From assembly GCA_947167855.1 (NCBI GenBank), contig CAMVJR010000003.1, positions 1 to 48,940 on the forward strand: a DNA stretch of 48,940 nucleotides, given 5' to 3'. The position numbers and the translations under genes are program-made. Shown here piece by piece: positions 1 through 9,703 of this stretch (position 1 is its first letter; every line of letters begins with the position of its first letter). Source of the stretch: an uncultured Bacteroidales bacterium (GTDB lineage Bacteria > Bacteroidota > Bacteroidia > Bacteroidales > UBA932). The notes under the pieces are model-generated. The model ran no database searches. It saw nothing but the letters and a program-made list of their open reading frames with translations, and had not been told where the DNA came from.

Positions 1-32
1 TTTCATTTTTGTTAGTTCTTGATTTTCAGGAT

Positions 33-41
33 GCAAATATA
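33..41 (-). promoter_or_regulatory. Bacteroidota-type -7 box (TATATTTGC) firing leftward out of the window
   Basis: Plus strand gcaaatata at 33-41 is TATATTTGC on the minus strand, matching TAnnTTTGC; it lies just beyond the rpsC terminator. Confidence 0.5.
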
Positions 42-42
42 A

Positions 43-73
43 GAAAAAGCGGCCATTTTGTGACCGCTTTTTC
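43..73 (-). terminator. Rho-independent terminator after rpsC
   Basis: 10-bp perfect stem gaaaaagcgg (43-52) / ccgctttttc (64-73), 11-nt loop, A/T-rich tails on both sides. Confidence 0.75.
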
Positions 74-91
74 AAAAATCTCAGTGTAAGC

Positions 92-868
92 TTAGCGACG
101 CTCTCCGCGACCGCCTTCGCGGCTACCCTCGCGACGGCCACCGCGGCCACCACGACCACCGCGCTCACTACGACCGCCTTCACGACGACCGGTGCCGGGA
201 GCGGCAGCGTTGGCTGCGAAACCAGCGTTGGGGGAGAGATCCTGCTTGCCGTACTTTTCGCCGTTGCAGATCCACACCTTGATACCCATGGTACCCATCT
301 GGGTGTGAGCTACTGCAAGCGCGTAGTCGATATCGGCACGGAAGGTGTGCAGCGGAGTGCGGCCTTCCTTGAACATCTCGGAGCGGGCGATTTCGGCGCC
401 GCCTACACGGCCGCTGATCTGGACCTTGATGCCCTCGGCACCTACGCGCATGGCGGTGGCGATGGCCATCTTGATGGCGCGGCGATAGCTCACGCGGCCT
501 TCGATCTGGCGGGCGATGGAATCGGCCACGATGGTGGCGTCAACCTCGGGGCGCTTTACCTCGAAGATGTTGATCTGAACATCCTTCTTGGTCACCTTCT
601 TGAGTTCTTCCTTGAGCTTGTCAACTTCCTGACCACCCTTTCCGATGATCACACCCGGACGGGCGGCGTGGATGGTGACGGTGATGAGCTTCAGGGTACG
701 CTCAATGATGATGCGGGAGAGGCTGGCCTTGGCCAGACGGCTGCCCAGGTATTTGCGGATCTCGTAGTCTTCGGCGATCTTTTCGGCGTAGTTGCCGCCT
801 ACCCAGTTGGAGTCCCAACCACGGGTGATACCGATACGGTTGCTGATAGGATTAGTTTTCTGACCCAT
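92..868 (-). CDS. rpsC: 30S ribosomal protein S3
   Basis: [22 protein letters not shown]... with KH domain [13 protein letters not shown]; Arg/Gly-rich C-terminal extension. Confidence 0.97.
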   Translation of the reverse strand: MGQKTNPISNRIGITRGWDSNWVGGNYAEKIAEDYEIRKYLGSRLAKASLSRIIIERTLKLITVTIHAARPGVIIGKGGQEVDKLKEELKKVTKKDVQINIFEVKRPEVDATIVADSIARQIEGRVSYRRAIKMAIATAMRVGAEGIKVQISGRVGGAEIARSEMFKEGRTPLHTFRADIDYALAVAHTQMGTMGIKVWICNGEKYGKQDLSPNAGFAANAAAPGTGRREGGRSERGGRGGRGGRREGSREGGRGERR

Positions 869-871
869 AGT

Positions 872-1285
872 TTATTCCTCCACTGCTTTTTTGGTGTCCA
901 GGATAATGGTAACGTGATTGGAACGCTTGCGGATGCGACCGGCGCGGCCCTGCGGGCAGGGACGGATGCGCTTGAGGGTGCGTCCTTCGTCTACCATGAT
1001 GGTTTTGACAATCACGTTGCCTGCTTCCAGCTGGCTGGTCTGCTCCGGGTTCTTGGCTTCCCAGTTGGCGATAGCGCTCTTGAGAAGTTTCTCCAGGTAA
1101 GCGGAAGCGTCACGCTTGGAATAGTGCAGGAGATCCAGGGCGTGGTTAACTTCAACGCCACGGACAGTATCTGCTACCAGACGCATCTTCTGCGGGGAGG
1201 TAGGAACATCGTTAAGTTTAGCGATAGCGGTCTGCTTCTTGGTCTCTTTCAGGCGCTCGGCCATCAGTCTTTTTCTCTTTCCCAT
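872..1285 (-). CDS. rplV: 50S ribosomal protein L22
   Basis: Typical L22 sequence ([14 protein letters not shown]...[17 protein letters not shown]) and position between rpsS and rpsC. Confidence 0.96.
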   Translation of the reverse strand: MGKRKRLMAERLKETKKQTAIAKLNDVPTSPQKMRLVADTVRGVEVNHALDLLHYSKRDASAYLEKLLKSAIANWEAKNPEQTSQLEAGNVIVKTIMVDEGRTLKRIRPCPQGRAGRIRKRSNHVTIILDTKKAVEE

Positions 1286-1304
1286 AATGTCAATCCTTTA
1301 AACA

Positions 1305-1577
1305 TTATTTCTTATTGTTGCCTGCGTGGCCGCGGAAAGTGCGGGTGGGAGCAAATTCGCCCAGCTTGTGACCGACCATGTTCTCCGTTACGTACACCGG
1401 AATAAACTTATTGCCGTTGTGGACTGCGATGGTGTGGCCGACAAAGTCAGGGGAAATCATGCTGGCACGGGACCAAGTCTTGACAACCTCTTTCTTCTTG
1501 CTACCGTCATTCATAGCAAGAATTCTGTTCTCCAGGGCTTCCTGGATGTACGGTCCTTTTTTAAGTGAACGACTCAT
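1305..1577 (-). CDS. rpsS: 30S ribosomal protein S19
   Basis: [16 protein letters not shown]...[18 protein letters not shown]. Confidence 0.97.
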   Translation of the reverse strand: MSRSLKKGPYIQEALENRILAMNDGSKKKEVVKTWSRASMISPDFVGHTIAVHNGNKFIPVYVTENMVGHKLGEFAPTRTFRGHAGNNKK

Positions 1578-1596
1578 AATCTGTTAGTTTATTCCG

Positions 1597-2421
1597 TTAT
1601 TTCTTACGTCTTTCAATGATGAACTTGTTGGACACGGCCTTCGGGTTGCGGGTCTTGTAGCCCTTTGCAGGCAGACCCTTACGGGAACGAGGGTGTCCAC
1701 CGGAGGCGCGGCCTTCACCACCACCCATCGGGTGATCGTGGGGGTTCATCACAACACCACGGTTGTGAGGACGCTTGCCCTGATGACGGGTACGTCCGGC
1801 CTTACCGTCGGATTCCAGATTATGGTCCGGGTTGGAAACGGTACCTACAGTAGCGCGGCAGGCCACGGGAACCATGCGGGTCTCACCGGAAGGGAGACGA
1901 AGGATGGCGTAGTTGCCTTCGCGGGCGGCGAGCTGGGCGTAAGTGCCGGCGGAGCGGGCCATAGCGGCGCCCTGACCGGGACGGAGCTCGATAGCGTGTA
2001 CGAGGGTACCAACGGGAATGTTGGCGAGAGGGAGGCAGTTACCCAGATCCGGGGAAGCGGTAGCACCACTCTCCACCACCTGACCTACCTGGAGGCCGTT
2101 GGGGGCGATGATGTAGCTCTTCTTGCCGTCTTCGTACTCGATGAGGGCGATACGGGCGCTGCGGTTGGGATCGTACTCGATGGTGAGCACGGTGGCCTTG
2201 AACTCGTCGCGGTTGCGGACAAAGTCCACAAGGCGGTACATTCTCTTGTGTCCGCCTCCACGATAACGAACGGTCATCTGACCGGTGTTGTTACGACCAC
2301 CCGAGCTTTTCAGGGGTTCCAGAAGCGGTTTGTAGGGCTTCTTTGCGGTAATTTCCTCAAAGGAGCTGATAGCTTTGTTGCGCTGACCGGGAGTTACCGG
2401 CTTGTACTTTTTAATAGCCAT
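1597..2421 (-). CDS. rplB: 50S ribosomal protein L2
   Basis: [14 protein letters not shown]...[25 protein letters not shown]. Confidence 0.97.
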   Translation of the reverse strand: MAIKKYKPVTPGQRNKAISSFEEITAKKPYKPLLEPLKSSGGRNNTGQMTVRYRGGGHKRMYRLVDFVRNRDEFKATVLTIEYDPNRSARIALIEYEDGKKSYIIAPNGLQVGQVVESGATASPDLGNCLPLANIPVGTLVHAIELRPGQGAAMARSAGTYAQLAAREGNYAILRLPSGETRMVPVACRATVGTVSNPDHNLESDGKAGRTRHQGKRPHNRGVVMNPHDHPMGGGEGRASGGHPRSRKGLPAKGYKTRNPKAVSNKFIIERRKK

Positions 2422-2438
2422 AATTCAATCTCCTTTTA

Positions 2439-2729
2439 TTAGATATTATCGTAGAAGTTAATCTTGTCTTCACCTGCGAGGGTCACATAGGCCTTCTTGA
2501 AGTGATTCATACGACCGCGCAGAAGGCCGGCCTTGGTGTAGCGCTGTTTGCGCTTGCCATGGTAGTTGAGGGTGTTCACGTCTGCGACGGAAACGCCGTA
2601 CATCTGCTCCACGGCGGCCTTGATCTGAAGCTTATTGGCCTTGCGGTCCACGATGAAACCGTAACGGTTGAGCTTTTCGCCCTCAGCCGTCATTTTCTCG
2701 GTTACGATTGGCTTAATTAAAATACCCAT
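2439..2729 (-). CDS. rplW: 50S ribosomal protein L23
   Basis: MGILIKPIVTEKMT...YGFIVDRKANKLQIKAAVEQMYGVSVADVNTLNYHGK. Confidence 0.95.
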   Translation of the reverse strand: MGILIKPIVTEKMTAEGEKLNRYGFIVDRKANKLQIKAAVEQMYGVSVADVNTLNYHGKRKQRYTKAGLLRGRMNHFKKAYVTLAGEDKINFYDNI

Positions 2730-2742
2730 TTTTCTTTCTCCT

Positions 2743-3369
2743 TTACTTTACTCTTGCTGCGAGGATGTCCTGCACGCCGTCCACAAGCACCAGAGAATGG
2801 GCATTCATGATAGCGTAGGTATTGATCTCGTCAACGGTGATCACCTGCACCTCGGGCAGGTTACGGGATGACAGGAAAATATTGTTGGAGTTCTCCGGGA
2901 GGACGAAGAGAACCTTGCGGTCTCCGGCCTTGATGTTGGAGAGGATGTTCTTGAACTCCTTGGTCTTGGGGGCGTCCATGGCGAAGGGCTCTACGAGCAC
3001 GATCTTGCCTTCGGCTGCCTTGTAAGAGAGGGCGCTCAGGCGGGCCAGCTGCTTGACCTTCTTGTTGAGCTTGAAGCTGTAGTCGCGCGGCTTGGGGCCG
3101 AACACATTACCACCACCTACGAAGATACCGGCCTTCAGGGAACCGTGACGGGCACCGCCGCCGCCCTTCTGGCGACCGAGTTTCTTGGTGGAATAGGCAA
3201 CCTCGCTGCGATCCTTGGTCTTGGCAGTGCCCTGACGCTGGGCGGCGAGATAATTGAGGACGTCCAGATAGATGACGTGGTCGTTGGGCTGTACGCCGAA
3301 CACCTTCTCGTCCAGGACTACCTTCTTTCCGGATTCAGTTCCGTCAATCTTATATACAGAAAGTTCCAT
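2743..3369 (-). CDS. rplD: 50S ribosomal protein L4
   Basis: L4-type sequence (GRQKGGGGARHGSLKAGIFVGGG) in conserved gene order. Confidence 0.95.
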   Translation of the reverse strand: MELSVYKIDGTESGKKVVLDEKVFGVQPNDHVIYLDVLNYLAAQRQGTAKTKDRSEVAYSTKKLGRQKGGGGARHGSLKAGIFVGGGNVFGPKPRDYSFKLNKKVKQLARLSALSYKAAEGKIVLVEPFAMDAPKTKEFKNILSNIKAGDRKVLFVLPENSNNIFLSSRNLPEVQVITVDEINTYAIMNAHSLVLVDGVQDILAARVK

Positions 3370-3372
3370 AGC

Positions 3373-3999
3373 TTAAGCCTCCAGAATAATGTAAGAACCT
3401 TTGGCTCCGGGGACGGAACCCTTGATAACGAGCAGATTGTTCTCAGGAATCACCTTAAGAACTTCCAGGTTGAATACCTTCACACGTTCGTTGCCCATGT
3501 GACCGGCCATACGCATTCCGGGGAATACGCGGCTAGGCCAAGAGCTAGCGCCCATGGAACCGGGGTGACGAAGGCGGTTGTGCTGACCGTGGGTCTGACC
3601 ACCTACACCGGCGAATCCGTGACGCTTCACGACGCCCTGGAAACCTTTACCTTTAGAAGTACCGACCACATCAACGAATTTGACATCCTCAGTGAAGACA
3701 TCGGCCACGGTGATGGTGTCTCCGAGCTTGAGCTCTCCGGCGAAGTCTGCCTCGAATTCTACGAGTTTCTTCTTGGGAGTAGTTCCAGCCTTTTCGAAAT
3801 GGCCCTTCAGAGCCTTGCTGGTGCGCTTCTCTTTCTTTTCGTCATAGGCAAGCTGCACGGCGGAGTAACCGTCGGTTTCTACAGTGCGAACCTGCGTGAC
3901 AACACACGGACCAGCCTCAACGACAGTGCACGGGATATTCTTCCCGTCGGCACCGAAGACGGAAATCATTCCGACTTTCTTTCCAATTAAACCAGGCAT
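3373..3999 (-). CDS. rplC: 50S ribosomal protein L3
   Basis: [32 protein letters not shown]...[43 protein letters not shown]. Confidence 0.97.
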   Translation of the reverse strand: MPGLIGKKVGMISVFGADGKNIPCTVVEAGPCVVTQVRTVETDGYSAVQLAYDEKKEKRTSKALKGHFEKAGTTPKKKLVEFEADFAGELKLGDTITVADVFTEDVKFVDVVGTSKGKGFQGVVKRHGFAGVGGQTHGQHNRLRHPGSMGASSWPSRVFPGMRMAGHMGNERVKVFNLEVLKVIPENNLLVIKGSVPGAKGSYIILEA

Positions 4000-4071
4000 T
4001 GGTGTTTGTTAATTAATTGTTACTTAATGTTTTAACACGCATTGGAGGCCACGTGGGCACAATTGCGGACC

Positions 4072-4103
4072 GCAAAGATACGACTAAAATCCTGATTTTC
4101 AAA
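4072..4103 (-). promoter_or_regulatory. Promoter of the rplC-rpsC operon
   Basis: -7 box TATCTTTGC (complement of 4072-4080), then 19 nt to TTTG (complement of 4100-4103), fitting the Bacteroidota -33/-7 layout. Confidence 0.6.
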
Positions 4104-4143
4104 AAATTTTCAACAGTTTTATCAACAACTTCGGGAGATTTCC

Positions 4144-4214
4144 TAACTTTGTACTCCGGAGCAGAATACCAACATGTAGGTATTTCCCAAAGGCGCGGAA
4201 ACCCGTATCTTTGC
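4144..4214 (+). promoter_or_regulatory. Tandem candidate promoters of the TonB receptor operon
   Basis: TAACTTTG at 4144-4151 and TATCTTTGC at 4206-4214. An inverted repeat AATACC-N8-GGTATT (4165-4184) lies between them. Confidence 0.5.
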
Positions 4215-4228
4215 AGCCCGAATCACCT

Positions 4229-7012
4229 ATGAAAAAACTAGCATCACTTCTTCTTCTGGTCTTCCTGGCCCTTCCCGCCCTGGCCGCTCCGGTCCGGGTG
4301 ACGGGTACGGTGGTGGAAGCCGGCAGTAAAGACCCCGTGATTGGCGCCGTGGTCCGCCTGGACGAGAACTACCTCTGGGCCGTCACCGGAGAGGACGGTT
4401 CGTTCACCCTGAGCGGTGTACAGCCGGGCCGATACCAACTAGAGGTCTCCTGCCTGGGCTATGTGACCTATCGCAAAAGCCTGGACATCCATAATAATAT
4501 AGAGGGTCTCACCCTTGAGCTGTCCCTGAATTCCCTGGCCCTGCAGGAGGTGGTGGTCACCGCCGAAACCGCCAAGGACAACCTCAACACCACCCAGACC
4601 ATTGGCCGGACGGCCCTGGACCACCTCCAGATGAACAGCATGGGCGGCATCGCGGCCCTGCTGCCTGGCGGAAAGACCCTGAACCCGGACCTGACCACCG
4701 ACAATGCCTTCTCCCTGCGCTCCGGCGGCTCCGCCGTGGGCAACGCCGCCTTTGCCACGGCCGTGGAAATCAACGGCGTAAGAATGGGAGACAACGCCAG
4801 CTTTGGCAGCATGGCCGGCATTGGCACCCGCAGCCTTTCGGTAGAGAACATCGAGTCCGTGGAAGTCATCACCGGCGTCCCGTCGGCCGAATACGGAGAC
4901 CTGGGCAGCGGCCTGGTAAAGGTCAACACCAAGAAGGGCCGTTCGCCGCTCAACATTGTCCTGTCGGCCAACCCCCGCACCTACGAGGTATCTGTCTCCA
5001 AGGGCTTCGAGCTGGGGAAAGGCGTCATGAACGTAGGGGCCGAATGGGCCCGCGCCACCAGCAAGCTCACCTCCCCCTACACCTCCTACACCCGCCGGGG
5101 CTTCACCCTGGATTACACCCGCACCTTCGGCCGTCAGCTGCGGCTGGAAGCCGGCATCAACGGCAACATCGGCGGCATGAACTCCTCCTCGGACCCCGAC
5201 GCCTTCTCCAACGAATTCACCAAGGAGCGGGACAACCTCCTGACCCCGCACTTCAAGCTGGTGTGGCTCCTCAACCGCAGCTGGGTTACCAACCTGGAGC
5301 TCAAAGGCAGTATCTACTACCACGACCAGCGCACCCATTACCATAAATACAATTCCTACGGATCGGCCCAGCCTGCCGTGCACGCGGAGGCCAAGGGTTA
5401 CTGGATGGCCCAGGCCCTTCCCTTCACGTTCTACTCGGACCTCATTGACGACTCCCGCGAACTGGACTATGCCCTCTCCTTCAAATACGACTGGCTGCAC
5501 TACTGGGGCCCTGTGAAGAACATCCTCAAGGCCGGCCTGCAATGGAAGGCCGATGGCAACGTGGGCCGGGGAGAATGGTATGAAGACCCTGACCTGGCAC
5601 CGTCCGGTTATCGGCCCAGACCTTATACCGACTATCCCTACATGCATACGCTGGCCGGTTATCTGGAAGACAACGTCACCATTCCGGTGGGCCGCACCAG
5701 CCTGGACCTGATGGCCGGCCTCCGCGTGGAGGACGTGTTCATCCAGGGAACGCAGTACAAGAACCTCCGCATCTTCTCGCCGCGCCTGAACGCCCGCTGG
5801 AAGCTGAGCGAGGTGGTTTCCCTGCGCGGCGGCTGGGGCATTGCCGGCAAGCTGCCCTCCTTCTACATCCTGTACCCCCGCCAGGAGTACCGGGATATCC
5901 AGACTCTGGGCTTCTCGCACGGAGATTCCGCCTCCTATGTCTATTACACCATGCCCTACCGGACGGTCTACAACCCGGACCTCCGCTGGCAGCGCAACAT
6001 CAACTCGGAGATTGGGGCCGATGTCTCCATAAAGGGCTTCAAGCTGTCGCTGGTGGCCTTTTCCAACCTGACCAAGGATCCCTATCAGCTGGGAACCGTA
6101 TATGAGCCGTTCTCTTACAACGTGGTGGGCCTTCCCTCCGGTTATACCATGCCGGAGAACCCCAACGTGGTGCTGGACAACCAGACCGGAGACATCTATT
6201 TCCAGGATGTGGACGGCTACTATGTCCCCGGAGAGCACAAGGTCACGGACCGCAGTTTCGCCGCTTCGCGCCGGCAGGATAACGGGGCCGATGTGCACCG
6301 CTACGGCGTGGAGCTCACGGTGGACTTCCCGCAGATCAAGCCGCTGTTCACGCAGTTGCGCCTGGATGCCGCCTGGAACCACACCCAGTATCACTCGGAC
6401 ATCCCCGCCTATTACTACCAGGTGGGCTGGTCGCACACCTCCCTGCCCAACCGCTCCTACCAGTATGTGGGCATCTATCCCGGCGGCACCAACGTGTATA
6501 ACGGCCGCATCACGGACAACCTGGACGCCAACCTCACCTCCATCACGCATTTCCCGCGCGCACGCATGATTATTACGGTACGGCTGGAGGCAGCCCTGCT
6601 GCGCAACTCCCGCTACACCTCGGACCGCGCCTTCCGCGTGGGCGAGGCTTCCAACGTGCCCCAGGAAGGAAGCATCTACGACGGAAATTCCTATACCGCC
6701 ATCTATCCTTCGGCCTATATGGACCTGGACGGCAACGTGCATCCCTGGACGGAGGAATCGGCCCAGAATCCGGAACTGTCGCGCCTGGTGCTGCGCTCCG
6801 TGAATATCTATACCTTTGCCCCGGACGGCTACGATCCCTATTTCAGCGCCAACTTCAGCGTGACCAAGGAAATCGGGGACCACGCCTCCGTGTCGTTCTT
6901 TGCCAACAACTTCACCAATGCCCGGAAGTTTGTTACCAGCCGCGCTACGGGCGTAAGTGCCATCTTTACCCCTAACTTTTATTACGGAATCACATGCAGA
7001 ATAAAGTTTTAA
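4229..7012 (+). CDS. TonB-dependent receptor with N-terminal carboxypeptidase-regulatory-like domain
   Basis: Signal peptide MKKLASLLLLVFLALPALA; VTGTVVEAGSKDPVIGAVVRL...; plug region SVENIESVEVITGVPSAEYGDLGSGLVKVNTKKG; C-terminal beta-strand ending in F. The listed TTG start at 4211 lies inside the -7 box, so ATG 4229 is preferred. Confidence 0.92.
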   Translation: MKKLASLLLLVFLALPALAAPVRVTGTVVEAGSKDPVIGAVVRLDENYLWAVTGEDGSFTLSGVQPGRYQLEVSCLGYVTYRKSLDIHNNIEGLTLELSLNSLALQEVVVTAETAKDNLNTTQTIGRTALDHLQMNSMGGIAALLPGGKTLNPDLTTDNAFSLRSGGSAVGNAAFATAVEINGVRMGDNASFGSMAGIGTRSLSVENIESVEVITGVPSAEYGDLGSGLVKVNTKKGRSPLNIVLSANPRTYEVSVSKGFELGKGVMNVGAEWARATSKLTSPYTSYTRRGFTLDYTRTFGRQLRLEAGINGNIGGMNSSSDPDAFSNEFTKERDNLLTPHFKLVWLLNRSWVTNLELKGSIYYHDQRTHYHKYNSYGSAQPAVHAEAKGYWMAQALPFTFYSDLIDDSRELDYALSFKYDWLHYWGPVKNILKAGLQWKADGNVGRGEWYEDPDLAPSGYRPRPYTDYPYMHTLAGYLEDNVTIPVGRTSLDLMAGLRVEDVFIQGTQYKNLRIFSPRLNARWKLSEVVSLRGGWGIAGKLPSFYILYPRQEYRDIQTLGFSHGDSASYVYYTMPYRTVYNPDLRWQRNINSEIGADVSIKGFKLSLVAFSNLTKDPYQLGTVYEPFSYNVVGLPSGYTMPENPNVVLDNQTGDIYFQDVDGYYVPGEHKVTDRSFAASRRQDNGADVHRYGVELTVDFPQIKPLFTQLRLDAAWNHTQYHSDIPAYYYQVGWSHTSLPNRSYQYVGIYPGGTNVYNGRITDNLDANLTSITHFPRARMIITVRLEAALLRNSRYTSDRAFRVGEASNVPQEGSIYDGNSYTAIYPSAYMDLDGNVHPWTEESAQNPELSRLVLRSVNIYTFAPDGYDPYFSANFSVTKEIGDHASVSFFANNFTNARKFVTSRATGVSAIFTPNFYYGITCRIKF

Positions 7013-8202
7013 GCCTGTTAGCCGCCCTGACCGTGCTCCTGACAGGATGCATGAACCTGGGCACCCCGTACGAAGGCGACGTACACCTCATAACCATCCG
7101 CGCCGTATTCCCCGAGGGCTATGAGCTCCATGCCGGGGCCGGCGTTACCATAACGGGCCTTTCCAACAGCTCGGCCTACACCGCGGCCCTGGGAACGGAC
7201 AACAAGGTTTCCTTCAACGTAGCCAACGGCCTGTACAGCATCTCCATTCAGGGTCGCAACGGCAATCACCTCTTCAACGGCCGGTTGGACAAGGTGGTGG
7301 TATCCGGCGAGGACGTGACGGTAGACGTAAACCTGTTCCATTCCATTGCCGGGAAAATGGTGATCAAGGAACTCTATTGCGGCGGCTGTCCCAAACTGCC
7401 CGAGGAAGGAACCTACCAGAGCGACCAATACGTCATTGTACACAACAACGACTCCAATACCGCCTACCTGGACGGCCTTTGCCTGGGCACGCTCTCGCCC
7501 TATAACAGCAACACCGCCAACCCCTGGATCGACGCCCTGGGCAACCTGCCGGACTTTGCCCCGGTGATCCAGGCCATCTGGAGAATCGGCGGAACCGGCA
7601 CCTCCTTCCCGCTGGAACCCGGAGCCGACGCCGTGATCTGCCTGCGGGGCGCCATCGACCACGCCGCCCAGTATCCCCTGTCGGTGAACCTGAACCAGCC
7701 CGGATACTTTGTGTGCTACAATCCCGTGTATTTCCCCAACCCCACTTACCATCCGGCTCCCGGGGACAAGATTACGGAAGACCATTACCTGGAAGTGGTC
7801 ATCAAGACCGGCCAGGCCAACGCCTATACCCTCTCCATCAATTCCCCCACCCTGATCCTCTTCCGACCGGAAGACGGAACCGACATCCACGACTTTGTGG
7901 CCCAGCCCGATCACCTGGTCCAGGTACCCGGCAGCGCCATCGACCGCGTGGTCACCATCCCGCTGGACTGGATCATTGACGGCGTGGAGGTTTTCAACGG
8001 CAGCTCCTCCAACAACCGCAAGCGCCTGCATTCCAAGATAGACGCCGGATCCGTTTCCCTGAGCGAAACCTTCAAGGGCCGTACCCTGATGCGTCTTACG
8101 AACGCCCAGGCCACGCAGGAAATGGGGTTTGAGGTGCTGATGGACACTAACAATTCAACTTTGGATTTCTATGAACGCGAAGAACAGTCTCTCCATAAGT
8201 AG
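6994..8202 (+). CDS. DUF4876-like surface lipoprotein
   Basis: Lipobox LLTGC; IRAVFPEGYELHAGAGVTITG...IKELYCGGCP...YVIVHNNDSNTAYLDGL resembles the DUF4876 family; overlaps the receptor gene by 19 bp. Confidence 0.7.
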   Translation: MQNKVLSLLAALTVLLTGCMNLGTPYEGDVHLITIRAVFPEGYELHAGAGVTITGLSNSSAYTAALGTDNKVSFNVANGLYSISIQGRNGNHLFNGRLDKVVVSGEDVTVDVNLFHSIAGKMVIKELYCGGCPKLPEEGTYQSDQYVIVHNNDSNTAYLDGLCLGTLSPYNSNTANPWIDALGNLPDFAPVIQAIWRIGGTGTSFPLEPGADAVICLRGAIDHAAQYPLSVNLNQPGYFVCYNPVYFPNPTYHPAPGDKITEDHYLEVVIKTGQANAYTLSINSPTLILFRPEDGTDIHDFVAQPDHLVQVPGSAIDRVVTIPLDWIIDGVEVFNGSSSNNRKRLHSKIDAGSVSLSETFKGRTLMRLTNAQATQEMGFEVLMDTNNSTLDFYEREEQSLHK

Positions 8203-9697
8203 GAAACTCCTGCTTACCGTGGGCGCCGTTCTTTGCGCCCTGCCCCTGAGCGCCCAGGAAGTGTGGCGCGAGGGACGCAACATAGCCGGCCTCTCGTTCT
8301 ACGAAGGCATGGAAGGCCAGGTAGAGGTGGGCGGTTCGTTCACCTCCGGAGGATTCAAACTCCCCTCGGACGCCTCCAAGCTCTGGCAGGCCGGCGTAAA
8401 CGCCCAGGCCGAATCCCACTACAAAGACATTGTATTTGTGGGTGCCTTCCAGTTTGACGTCAAGCACGGAGAGGGGATGATGGGTTCCATGTTTACCACG
8501 CCCGATTTCTACCCCATCGACGTCCTGGAGTTTACCCCCGGTCCCAAGACCCGCCAGACCTATGGCGTAGGGGGCGGCATGGTATGGATCACCCGCTCCC
8601 GCTGGGTCCCCGGCTTTACCCTGCAGTTCCAGGGCATCAACTACTCCAAACGCAAGGACCTCCGCCATACCACCTACCGGCAGGAAGTGAACTTTGCCCC
8701 GTCCCTGCTGTACAAGGGAGACCGCTGGAACATAGGAACCACCCTGATCCTGGACAACAACTCCGAGTTTATCCAGGCCGAACAGCTGGGCACCGCCACG
8801 GCCGATACCTACAACGCCTTCCTGGACAAGGGCAAACGCTACGGCGTCTTTGAGGCCTGGGACGGCAGCGGCATCCACCTGAAAGATCCCGGCGTGGACC
8901 GCCTGGCCGTGAACCAGAAGATCTGGGGCCTGGCCCTGCAGACCTCCCTGGAAGAAACCTTCTACGCCGACGTGGAATACCGCCATTCCAACGGGCAGGT
9001 GGGCGAGAAAGGCTACACCTGGTTCCGCTTCCCGGGTCAGGGTTTCCGCGCCAAAGCCCTTTGGAATGTAACCGGTAAAAAAGGCCTTCACACCCTAAGG
9101 GCCGATATGAACTGGGACGGCATGGACAACTACGAATCCGTGATTGACCGCGTCTCGGCGGGCGGCGTGACCACGCCTGTGGAATATGCCAACAACCGCA
9201 TCTATATCAAGCGCTGCATGGAGTTGGGCCCTTCCTATTCCTACGAAAGCCATTCCGGCTGGAAAGTGGGCGCCGCTGCCAGTGTGAACATGGAGGCGGA
9301 CCGGGGCACCTACATGTACCCCTACCTGGATCTGGACGAATCCACCGTCCTTAATCTGGCTCTGAGCGGAGAGGTTCCCCTGGGTCCCTTCACCCTCACG
9401 GCCGAGATGACCTTCCGGACAGAGCTGGCCGAGAGACACGAAGTGATTGACCTGGAGCAGGTGGATGCCAGCGTAGTTACCGTACCCTTCCGCCTGGTGG
9501 ACTGGTGGGATCTGGAAGAAGAATTCAACGACGTTACCTGCCTGAGCGGAACGCTCAACATCCGCTACGACTTTACCATCCGCAAGCAGCCGCTTTATGT
9601 AGAGGCCGGATGCACCACATTCCACGGCTTTGGCGTAGTCCTTCTTCCGGGCAGCAACCGGCAGACCACCCATTTAACCATAGGATATAAATTTTAA
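8171..9697 (+). CDS. DUF6850-like outer membrane beta-barrel protein
   Basis: Signal peptide, alternating beta-barrel pattern, C-terminal TTHLTIGYKF; directly downstream of the DUF4876-like gene with 32-bp overlap. Confidence 0.65.
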   Translation: MNAKNSLSISRKLLLTVGAVLCALPLSAQEVWREGRNIAGLSFYEGMEGQVEVGGSFTSGGFKLPSDASKLWQAGVNAQAESHYKDIVFVGAFQFDVKHGEGMMGSMFTTPDFYPIDVLEFTPGPKTRQTYGVGGGMVWITRSRWVPGFTLQFQGINYSKRKDLRHTTYRQEVNFAPSLLYKGDRWNIGTTLILDNNSEFIQAEQLGTATADTYNAFLDKGKRYGVFEAWDGSGIHLKDPGVDRLAVNQKIWGLALQTSLEETFYADVEYRHSNGQVGEKGYTWFRFPGQGFRAKALWNVTGKKGLHTLRADMNWDGMDNYESVIDRVSAGGVTTPVEYANNRIYIKRCMELGPSYSYESHSGWKVGAAASVNMEADRGTYMYPYLDLDESTVLNLALSGEVPLGPFTLTAEMTFRTELAERHEVIDLEQVDASVVTVPFRLVDWWDLEEEFNDVTCLSGTLNIRYDFTIRKQPLYVEAGCTTFHGFGVVLLPGSNRQTTHLTIGYKF

Positions 9698-9703
9698 CAG
9701 CAT

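Noticed and set aside
4049-4056. CCACGTGG palindrome in the rplC leader
   Set aside because: An 8-bp palindrome alone is weak evidence; no other support for a regulator site or leader structure.
4439-6883. 814-aa minus-strand ORF antisense to the TonB receptor
   Set aside because: Low-complexity G/V/H-rich translation with no recognisable domains; a by-product of GC-rich codon bias in the real gene.
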